A stretch of DNA of 64,000 nt, from assembly GCF_900637195.1 (NCBI RefSeq), contig NZ_LR134356.1:3286001-3350000 (forward strand), written 5' to 3'. The first letter of the stretch is position 1. Every line of letters begins with the position of its first letter. The notes under the pieces are model-generated. The model made no database searches, was not told where the DNA came from, and saw only the letters and a program-made list of their open reading frames with translations. Below are positions 35,233 through 46,998 of the stretch, piece after piece. Made by a program: the position numbers and the translations under genes. This stretch comes from Mycolicibacterium aurum. Lineage in GTDB: Bacteria; Actinomycetota; Actinomycetes; Mycobacteriales; Mycobacteriaceae.

Positions 35233-36057
35233 TCAGGAAAGCTCCGTTATCCGCTCTTCGGCGTCGGTGACGCCTTCGACGTCGGCCTTCGCCGCGTTGA
35301 GGAACCAGCGCAGCGCCTCGTCCTTTCGCTCGACGGCGAGCAACGTATCGGCGTAGGCGTAGAAGAGCCTGGCCGCCGTCTGGCCGGTGCGGGTCGGGTC
35401 GAGTGCAGGCGAGGACAGCACCGCGAGCGCCTGCTCGTGCTGGCCGAGATCCGAACGGGCGCCGGCGATGACGATGCGGAACTCGTCGGCGTCGTCGCCG
35501 GTGAGTTCGGCAGCCTCGGGATTGCGGGCCAGTTCGATCGCCCGCTCCGGCCGTCCGACCCCACGCTCACAGTCGGCGATCAACGCCAAAAGCGGTGACC
35601 GACTTCCCATTCGGCGCGCAGCGCGCAATTCCGCCAGAGCCTGAGCCCAGTCACCGCATTGATAGGCGGCGATACCGACGGCTTCGCGTACGGCAGCTAT
35701 GCGGCCCGAGCGGGCGCGGGCGGCGCGGGCATGCGCAAGGGCGGCTTCGGGGTCCTCGTCCAGAAGCTCGCCGGCGGCCACCAGGTGCCGGGCCACCGCA
35801 TCGGCGGTGGACTTGTCGAGAGTGGTCAGCTCACCACGGATCTCGGGCGCGAGTTGTTTGGCTTCGATCCCGGGCGGGATCCGGGGGCCTGCCGCTGCGT
35901 CGTCGTTGCCGTTCGGTCGCTGCTGGGTGGGCCGCGCACGTTGCGGCCCGGACGTACGCGGAGCGGACCGCTGGTCGCGGCGGGGGCGCTGGCTGCTGCC
36001 GTTAGAGGCGCGGTCGGGTCGACGTTCGCCGCGGCCACCCTGGTTTTCGTGGGGCAC
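35233..36057 (-). CDS. Tetratricopeptide-repeat protein (Rv1691-like)
   Basis: 274 residues from GTG 36057. The first 65 residues are Arg/Gly/Pro-rich and disordered. The rest consists of TPR-like helix pairs (LDEDPEAALAHARAARARSG, AYQCGDWAQALAELRAARRM, ARLFYAYADTLLAVERKDEA). Probably a scaffold for protein contacts; partner unknown. It is the first gene of the operon leading to recN and steA/mctB. Confidence 0.8.
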   Translation of the reverse strand: MPHENQGGRGERRPDRASNGSSQRPRRDQRSAPRTSGPQRARPTQQRPNGNDDAAAGPRIPPGIEAKQLAPEIRGELTTLDKSTADAVARHLVAAGELLDEDPEAALAHARAARARSGRIAAVREAVGIAAYQCGDWAQALAELRAARRMGSRSPLLALIADCERGVGRPERAIELARNPEAAELTGDDADEFRIVIAGARSDLGQHEQALAVLSSPALDPTRTGQTAARLFYAYADTLLAVERKDEALRWFLNAAKADVEGVTDAEERITELS

Positions 36058-36111
36058 CCGAAAAGGATACGGCCAACAAGTATCGGGTCACAATTAAAGG
36101 AATTCCATGTC

Positions 36112-36151
36112 GCCATTTCCGAAATAGGAAAGCCATTCCCAAAATAGGAAA
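36112..36151. repeat. Two tandem 20-bp repeats containing inverted TTTCC/GGAAA
   Basis: Copies at 36112-36131 and 36132-36151 (GCCATTTCCGAAATAGGAAA and a version with 2 changes). Each is itself a partial palindrome. They lie between the rRNA terminator and the TPR gene start, in the TPR operon's likely promoter region. Confidence 0.6.
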
Positions 36152-36181
36152 TCGCCCCCCACGCAATTGTGGGGGGCGATT
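36150..36181 (-). terminator. Intrinsic terminator of the rRNA operon
   Basis: AATCGCCCCCCAC (36150-36162) pairs perfectly with 36169-36181 over a 6-nt loop, and on the minus strand a TTCCTATTTT tract follows. It begins 9 nt beyond the 5S rRNA. Confidence 0.85.
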
Positions 36182-36189
36182 CCAATTTG

Positions 36190-36304
36190 TGTTCGGCGGT
36201 GTCCTACTTTTCCACCCGGAGGGGTAGTATCATCGGCGCTGGCAGGCTTAGCTTCCGGGTTCGGGATGGGTCCGGGCGTTTCCCTGTCGCTATTACCGCC
36301 GTAA
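36190..36304 (-). rRNA. rrf: 5S rRNA
   Basis: The minus strand reads GTTACGGCGGTAATAGCGAC at the 5' end and GGACACCGCCGAACA at the 3' end, with the CCCGAACCCGGAAGCTAAG core. Ends are approximate to a few bases. Confidence 0.92.
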
Positions 36305-36435
36305 CTTTATTCACTCGTTTGTGAGTGTAACTTTGTGGGCCCCTGTGTTATTTGGTGGTGGGGTGTGGTGTCAACAGGGTCCATTTCTGGAGTGTTGAGT
36401 GTGTGGTTTGTGGTTGTGGTTGCGAGGTTTTGTTG

Positions 36436-41562
<5,127 letters not shown>

Positions 41563-41865
41563 CCCCGGGACAAACCCGGCAGAATTCACAATCAGAGAAA
41601 TCCGATCATCAAACAAGACACCAAAACTGGCATCAAAAAACATCCACCCCTAAACGGGAAAAAGAGGTGAACAAAAACAACAAACAAAAACCACCAAACA
41701 CACTATTGAGTTCTCAAACAACACACCCGTCTGACCGCGCAAGAATCCCTCGGCTAAAAGCCGTTGTCTCTCGTGCGGACAGTGAGGACATCCACCGAAG
41801 CGGACTTACCTCTAGGAGGCCGCCGCGCTCTCCGGGTTTTGGGCCCGTGTCGCGGCGACTCCGAT
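41563..41865 (-). promoter_or_regulatory. rRNA leader with boxA-type antitermination signal
   Basis: The leader holds TGTTTGAGAACTCAATAGTG (minus strand, 41701-41720), the conserved mycobacterial pre-rRNA element thought to act in Nus-factor antitermination and processing. A long A/C-rich (T/G-rich in RNA sense) stretch follows before the 16S 5' end. No gene is present. Confidence 0.75.
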
Positions 41866-41894
41866 AAGTTACGTCAGGGATAACTCTGAGTCAA
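41866..41894 (-). promoter_or_regulatory. rRNA operon promoter
   Basis: On the minus strand TTGACT (41889-41894), a 17-bp spacer and TAACTT (41866-41871). The start point should be near 41859, giving a leader of about 300 nt. It lies 143 bp beyond the tyrS stop. Only one good promoter is visible, as expected for an rrnB-type locus. Confidence 0.8.
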
Positions 41895-42037
41895 ATGGCC
41901 TGCTAGCGCGTGTCTTTCGACCTGCTCCAGCGCGCGCACCGAAGGGTGCGTCGACTCGTGAAAGCTCAACGCCCGACCCGACGGCTTTGTTCCCAGACCG
42001 CGCCACAGGGCGCTGACCAGCGTTTTTGGCCGACACG

Positions 42038-43327
42038 TCATCCCACACGCTGGATCCCGGCGACATTGCGCTTGCCCCGGCGCAGCACCAACCAGGTGCC
42101 GTGGAGGAAGTCCGACGGCGATGGAGTCCAGTCATCTGTGGCGATCTTCACGTTGTTGACCGACACCCCGCCTTCGGCGATGGTCCGGCGGGCCGCCCCC
42201 CTACTGGCCGACAGCCCGCTGGCGACAAGCAGATCGGTGATCGAATCGGGTCCACCCGGGGCCAGCTGAGCCACCTGACTGTTACTGGCCTCCCGAAGTG
42301 CGGCCGCGAGAGTCGGTTCGTCCAGTGCGGACAAGTCCCCTCGCCCGAACAGCGCTTGGCTGGCGTGCTCGACAGACGCCGTCGCCGCCTCGCCGTGCAC
42401 CAGGTCGGTCAGCTCCCGAGCCAGCCGGCGCTGCGCGGCCCGCTCGTGCGGGCGCTCTGCCGTGGCGAGCTCCAGCTCGCCGAGCTCGTCGGCCGACAGG
42501 AAGGTGAACCACCGCAGGTAGCGGATCACATCGGCGTCGGCGGTGTTGATGAAGTACTGGTACCAGGCGTAGGGGCTCGTCATCTCCGGATCGAGCCACA
42601 GGCTGCCTCCGCCGGTGGACTTGCCGAACTTCTTGCCCTCGGAGTCTGTGACCAGCGGCGTGGTCAGGGCGTGCACGCCTGCACCGGCCTTTTGCCGAAC
42701 CAGCCGCACCCCCGCGATGATGTTGCCCCACTGATCGGATCCGCCGATCTGCAGCGTGCACCCGTACCGCTGGTACAACTCCACGAAATCGTTCGCCTGC
42801 AGCAGCATGTAGCTGAACTCGGTGTAGGAGATGCCCTCGCCTTCGAGTCTGCGGCGCACGGTGTCGCGGTCCAGCATCACGTTCACCGAGAAGTGCTTGC
42901 CCACATCGCGCAGGAACTCGATGGCCGAGAGCTCGCTCGTCCACGACAGGTTGTTGGCCACGACGGCTCCGGTCGGCGAGTCGTCGAACTCGACGAAACG
43001 CTCGAGCTGGCCGCGGATCCGCCCTGCCCACTCCGCGACGATGTCGGCGGTGTGCAGTGTGCGTTCCCCGACATCTCGCGGGTCCCCGATCATCCCGGTG
43101 GCTCCGCCCGCCAGCACGATCGGCCGGTGTCCGGCCTGCTGGAACCGGCGCAGCGTCAACAGCGGAATCAGGTGGCCGGCGTGCAGGCTGGGGGCCGTCG
43201 GATCGAAGCCGGAGTACACCGTGACGGGCCCCCCGGCGAGCGCCCCGGCCAGTGCATCGCGGTCGGTCGACTGCGCGATCAGCCCGCGCCAGTCCAGTTC
43301 GTCGAGGATGTTCGGCGTGCCAGTCAC
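42038..43327 (-). CDS. tyrS: Tyrosyl-tRNA synthetase
   Basis: 429 residues. The HIGH-like motif is [13 protein letters not shown], the KMSKS-like motif is KFGKSTGGG, and a C-terminal S4 domain (about 360-425) is present. The rRNA operon follows on the same strand; the lprJ (Rv1690) gene found here in M. tuberculosis is absent. Confidence 0.95.
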   Translation of the reverse strand: MTGTPNILDELDWRGLIAQSTDRDALAGALAGGPVTVYSGFDPTAPSLHAGHLIPLLTLRRFQQAGHRPIVLAGGATGMIGDPRDVGERTLHTADIVAEWAGRIRGQLERFVEFDDSPTGAVVANNLSWTSELSAIEFLRDVGKHFSVNVMLDRDTVRRRLEGEGISYTEFSYMLLQANDFVELYQRYGCTLQIGGSDQWGNIIAGVRLVRQKAGAGVHALTTPLVTDSEGKKFGKSTGGGSLWLDPEMTSPYAWYQYFINTADADVIRYLRWFTFLSADELGELELATAERPHERAAQRRLARELTDLVHGEAATASVEHASQALFGRGDLSALDEPTLAAALREASNSQVAQLAPGGPDSITDLLVASGLSASRGAARRTIAEGGVSVNNVKIATDDWTPSPSDFLHGTWLVLRRGKRNVAGIQRVG

Positions 43328-43345
43328 AGTGTCGATCTTTCCGTA

Positions 43346-43966
43346 CTAGTCGCTGGTGCCGGGAGCCGGTGCACGCGGGCTGCGACGATAGGCCGACACC
43401 TCGGGGTGTCCGGGCAGCCACATCCGCCACGGCCGGTCGGCCGCCTTGCTGACGCCGACCCGTGGTCCGGTCTCCCCCACCAGCAACGCGCCGAGCGAGA
43501 TGCGCACGGGTGAGCGCCGGTCGAACAGATCGATCCCGTTGTCGTCCATCGTGATTCCGAGCGCCGCGCACAGATTGCCAGGGCCACGGGCGAGCGCTGC
43601 CTCCCGCACGGCAGCACCGCGGCGGGCCCAGGCGGGACCGTGACCGGTCTCGATCACCGCCGCTCGCAGCAGGACCGCCCCCGCCACACCGTCGGTGGCG
43701 CACACGACATTGGCGCACACGTGAATGCCGTGGCTGCGGTAGGTGTACAGCGTTCCCGCCGGACCGAACATGACAGCGTTGCGGACGCCGGGACCGCGGA
43801 ACGAGTGTGATGCGGCGTCGGGCCACGGACCGTCCGCGGGGCCGCCGTAGGCCTCCACCTCGACGATCACCGCGCTGGCGTCGCGGCCGGTCAGCTCGGC
43901 GCCCAGCAGCAGGCGCGCCGCGGTGAGCGGATCAACCTGCAGGTCGGCTGCGGACACCGGCGCCAT
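43346..43966 (-). CDS. 3-methyladenine DNA glycosylase (AAG/MPG family)
   Basis: 206 residues. [39 protein letters not shown] and [20 protein letters not shown] match the AAG family, which excises alkylated purines. It ends 18 bp before tyrS and is probably in the same operon. Equivalent to Rv1688 (mpg). Confidence 0.9.
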   Translation of the reverse strand: MAPVSAADLQVDPLTAARLLLGAELTGRDASAVIVEVEAYGGPADGPWPDAASHSFRGPGVRNAVMFGPAGTLYTYRSHGIHVCANVVCATDGVAGAVLLRAAVIETGHGPAWARRGAAVREAALARGPGNLCAALGITMDDNGIDLFDRRSPVRISLGALLVGETGPRVGVSKAADRPWRMWLPGHPEVSAYRRSPRAPAPGTSD

Positions 43967-43979
43967 CCTACGGAGGTGC

Positions 43980-44008
43980 TTGACAGCGATTCACGGCACG
44001 CGCATTAT
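43980..44008 (+). promoter_or_regulatory. Consensus promoter of the ABC exporter operon, leaderless
   Basis: TTGACA (43980-43985), a 17-bp spacer and CATTAT (44003-44008). The start point would be 44015-44016, i.e. at the ATG. No ribosome-binding site lies between. The promoter overlaps the upstream side of the divergent mpg gene. Confidence 0.75.
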
Positions 44009-44015
44009 TCATCGC

Positions 44016-44780
44016 ATGATGAGTTCATCACCGGATGAATTATCGGCCCAGCCGTTCGAGCCGGCGATCGACATCCAGAATCTGCAGGTCCGTCGGGGCG
44101 GACGGCGTGCCCTCGACGACGTATCCGTCCGGATCGAGCGGGGCACGATCACCGGACTGCTTGGACCGTCGGGCTGCGGCAAGACGACCCTCATCCGCAG
44201 CATCGTCGGCACGCAGGTGGTGGCCGGCGGCTCGGTCACCGTGCTCGGTAGACCTGCAGGCTCCGCAGCGCTCCGTCACCGCGTGGGTTATGTGACGCAG
44301 GAACCCACGATCTACCCGGACCTGCGGGTCGTCGACAACGTCCGGTACTTCGCGGCGCTCCACGGCCGAGGCGCGGCCGACGTCGAAGACGCCGTCGCCG
44401 CGGTGGGTCTCGACGACCACCGGCTCGCGCCCGCGGACGCCCTGTCCGGCGGACAGCGGACCCGGGTGTCGCTGGCGTGTGCGCTCGTCGCACACCCCGA
44501 CCTTCTGGTTCTCGACGAGCCGACCGTCGGTCTCGATCCGGTACTGCGCGCCGACCTGTGGCAACGGTTCGCGAGCCTCGCGCGCGGCGGCACCACGCTG
44601 CTGGTGTCCAGCCATGTCATGGACGAAGCCGACCACTGCGATGACCTGCTGTTGATGCGCGAGGGACAGATTCTCGCGCACACCACCCCGGACCGGTTGC
44701 GAGAGGACACCCAATGTCAGTCACTGGAGGAAGCATTTCTGTCCATCATCCGGCGCGGCACCGCAGCGCGGATCGGCTGA
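44016..44780 (+). CDS. ABC transporter ATP-binding protein
   Basis: 254 residues from ATG 44016 (a second ATG follows directly). Walker A GLLGPSGCGKTTLIRS, Q-loop YVTQEPTIY, signature LSGGQRTRVSLACAL and Walker B LLVLDEPTVGLDPVL are all intact. It belongs to the drug/lipid exporter (ABC-2) group. Equivalent to Rv1687c. The 3' end overlaps the permease gene by 67 bp. Confidence 0.9.
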   Translation: MMSSSPDELSAQPFEPAIDIQNLQVRRGGRRALDDVSVRIERGTITGLLGPSGCGKTTLIRSIVGTQVVAGGSVTVLGRPAGSAALRHRVGYVTQEPTIYPDLRVVDNVRYFAALHGRGAADVEDAVAAVGLDDHRLAPADALSGGQRTRVSLACALVAHPDLLVLDEPTVGLDPVLRADLWQRFASLARGGTTLLVSSHVMDEADHCDDLLLMREGQILAHTTPDRLREDTQCQSLEEAFLSIIRRGTAARIG

Positions 44781-45550
44781 GCTCGGGATTTGCACGCGCG
44801 TACGTCGCCACCACTGCCCGCATCCTGCGGCAGCTCCTGCGCGATCGCCGAAGCGTCGCGATGATCCTGCTGGTTCCGAGCCTGATCATCACCTTGATGT
44901 ACTTCATGTTCAGCGGTGTCGACGACGTGCCGCGCCCACCGGGCGCACCGTCGGCGTTCGACAACGCCTGCCTGATCATGCTCGGCGTCTTTCCGCTGAT
45001 AGTGATGTTCCTGATCACCTCGATCACCATGCAGCGCGAGCGGGTGTCGGGGACGTTGGAACGCATCCTGACCACCCCGCTGCGGCGGCTCGACCTGCTT
45101 GCCGCCTACGGCACGGCGTTCTCCGTGGCCGCTGCCGCGCAGGCCGTCCTGGCGTGCGTCGTCTCGTTCTGGTTCCTGGGACTGCACACCGCGGGCAGTC
45201 CGGGCTGGGTGTTCCTCATCGCGATCGTCAACGCTGTTCTCGGCGTCGGGCTCGGCCTGTTGTGCAGCGCCTTCGCGCGCACCGAGTTTCAGGCCGTCCA
45301 GTTCATGCCGCTGGTGATCGCTCCCCAGCTGCTGCTGTGCGGCATCATCGTTCCGCGTGGTCAACTCCCCGAGTGGCTGCAATGGATCAGCAACGCACTG
45401 CCTGCCAGCTACGCTCTGGAGGCACTCCAGCAAGTCGGTGCGCACGCGGAGTTGACGCGCACCGCGATGCGCGACATCGCGATCGTCGTCGCGTTCGCGG
45501 TGCTGGCACTGGCCCTGGCCGCGGCGACCCTACGGCGAAGGACACCCTAG
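44714..45550 (+). CDS. ABC-2 type transporter permease
   Basis: 278 residues with six predicted transmembrane helices (SVAMILLVPSLIITLMYFMF; LGVFPLIVMFLITSITM; AAQAVLACVVSFWFLGL; further pairs to 275). RVSGTLERILTTPLRRLDLL is the typical ABC-2 cytoplasmic motif. It works with the preceding ATPase, probably as a homodimer. Equivalent to Rv1686c. Substrate unknown. Confidence 0.88.
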   Translation: MSVTGGSISVHHPARHRSADRLSSGFARAYVATTARILRQLLRDRRSVAMILLVPSLIITLMYFMFSGVDDVPRPPGAPSAFDNACLIMLGVFPLIVMFLITSITMQRERVSGTLERILTTPLRRLDLLAAYGTAFSVAAAAQAVLACVVSFWFLGLHTAGSPGWVFLIAIVNAVLGVGLGLLCSAFARTEFQAVQFMPLVIAPQLLLCGIIVPRGQLPEWLQWISNALPASYALEALQQVGAHAELTRTAMRDIAIVVAFAVLALALAAATLRRRTP

Positions 45551-45555
45551 ACAGA

Positions 45556-46179
45556 TTGACCACCACCCCGGACCGCAAGCGCCCCGGACGCCCGCCCGGC
45601 CCCTCGGATACACGCGAGCGGATTCTGTCCAGCGCGCGTGAACTGTTCGCGCGCAATGGAATCGACAACACCTCCATCCGTGCCATCGCCGGTGACGCCG
45701 GGGTGGACCCGGCTCTGGTGCACCACTACTTCGGCACCAAGACCCAACTGTTCGCCGCGGCCATCCAGATCCCGATCGATCCCATGACGATCATCGGCCC
45801 GATACGCGAGGTGCCGGTCGATCAAATCGGCCACGTCCTGCCCACACTGCTGTTGCCGCTGTGGGATTCCGAGCTCGGCAAGGGGTTCATCGCGACGCTG
45901 CGCTCCCTGCTGGGCGGCAGCGCCGCCGACCTGTCGATGGTTCGGTCGTTCCTGCAGGAGGTGATCGCTGTGGAGGTGGGCAGCCGCGTCGACGACCCGC
46001 CGGGCACCGGACGCATCCGCGTCCAATTCGTGGCGTCCCAGTTGGTCGGCGTGGTGATGGCTCGCTACATCCTCGAGCTGGAGCCCTTCAAGTCGCTGCC
46101 GGTCCAGCAGGTGGCGGAGATCATCGGGCCGAACCTGCAGCGCTATCTCACCGGCGAACTTCCCGAACTGGGTTACTGA
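45556..46179 (+). CDS. TetR-family regulator of the exporter operon
   Basis: 207 residues from TTG 45556, the first usable start after the permease stop 5 bp upstream. An Arg/Pro-rich lead is followed by the HTH (RERILSSARELFARNGIDNT; GVDPALVHHYFGTKTQLFAA). The C-terminal ligand domain is helical. It probably controls the TTGACA promoter at 43980. Equivalent to Rv1685c. The 3' end overlaps the convergent gene by 7 bp. Confidence 0.85.
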   Translation: MTTTPDRKRPGRPPGPSDTRERILSSARELFARNGIDNTSIRAIAGDAGVDPALVHHYFGTKTQLFAAAIQIPIDPMTIIGPIREVPVDQIGHVLPTLLLPLWDSELGKGFIATLRSLLGGSAADLSMVRSFLQEVIAVEVGSRVDDPPGTGRIRVQFVASQLVGVVMARYILELEPFKSLPVQQVAEIIGPNLQRYLTGELPELGY

Positions 46180-46376
46180 CCGGCGGCCGCGACCAGCCGC
46201 TCATGCTCGTCGTCATCGACGGAGACTGCTTCGTCGATCAACAGGACCGGAATCCCGTCCTCGACGCGGTACTTGCGGCGCAGGCGCGGGTTGTAGAGCA
46301 CGTCATCGACGAACAACAGCGCACCGCGGTCCTGCGGGCACACGAGGATGTCGCGCAGGGTCTGGTCCAGGGCCAT
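46173..46376 (-). CDS. Trm112-like (UPF0434) small protein
   Basis: 67 residues from ATG 46376. LRDILVCPQDRGALLFVD and later YRVEDGIPVLLIDEAV match the Trm112/YcaR fold; in other organisms members activate methyltransferases. Only one Cys remains of the zinc site. Equivalent to Rv1684. It lies 4 bp after the secreted-protein gene. Confidence 0.8.
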   Translation of the reverse strand: MALDQTLRDILVCPQDRGALLFVDDVLYNPRLRRKYRVEDGIPVLLIDEAVSVDDDEHERLVAAAGQ

Positions 46377-46380
46377 CAGG

Positions 46381-46911
46381 TCAGCGTCCGGGCATCGGGA
46401 AGATCGTGTCGCTGTCCTGCTGCAGAGGATTGCCCGGTGCCCACGCGGGAACACCGGCGGCGCCGGGAGCGGCCACCGGAGGGGCACCCCCACCGGACGG
46501 AGCCTGCTGGGCTACCTGAGACTGCGCCAGCACCTTGCGCTGGTAGGCGATGGTCGACTGCAGCGCCTCGATCAGCGGGCCCTGGTTGGGCCGCGCATCG
46601 AGACCGGCGGCCAGCGCCTGCGTGTTGGCGATGTTGGGCCGGATGCCTCGGGCGCGCATCGTCATGACCTGCTCGATCAGCTTGGAGACCTGGCCACCGC
46701 CGCGGCCGGTCTGATACTCCTGCGAGATCATCGCCAGGATCTGGTCGGGAGAGATCCGGGGGGCCGGCGGAGCTTCGGACCCTGTCGTCGGCTGCGCCGA
46801 GGCCGTCGGCCCGACACCCATGACCAGGCCGAATGCCAGGGCGGCACCCGTCAGCGCTCCGGTTGCCAGACGGAATATCGGCGAACGGGTGGTGCTGTTC
46901 TGCGACGTCAT
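46381..46911 (-). CDS. Secreted hypothetical protein, helical with Pro/Ala-rich tail
   Basis: 176 residues. The signal peptide has the hydrophobic core GALTGAALAFGLVMGV and ends TASAQ. The mature part is a helical region (DQILAMISQEYQTGRGGGQV; IEALQSTIAYQRKVLAQSQ) and a Pro/Gly/Ala tail. No family recognised. It is probably co-transcribed with the Trm112-like gene. Confidence 0.7.
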   Translation of the reverse strand: MTSQNSTTRSPIFRLATGALTGAALAFGLVMGVGPTASAQPTTGSEAPPAPRISPDQILAMISQEYQTGRGGGQVSKLIEQVMTMRARGIRPNIANTQALAAGLDARPNQGPLIEALQSTIAYQRKVLAQSQVAQQAPSGGGAPPVAAPGAAGVPAWAPGNPLQQDSDTIFPMPGR

Positions 46912-46998
46912 CTCATCCTCCAGCGCGTGGCGCGGCCGACCCGACCAGGCGACAACGTGCCGCCAGCGCGAGCCTAACAGTGCACCTCGAGGCGGGCA

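Noticed and set aside
44040..44714. 224-codon minus-strand frame opposite the ABC ATPase
   Set aside because: Antisense shadow of a gene with full ABC motifs.
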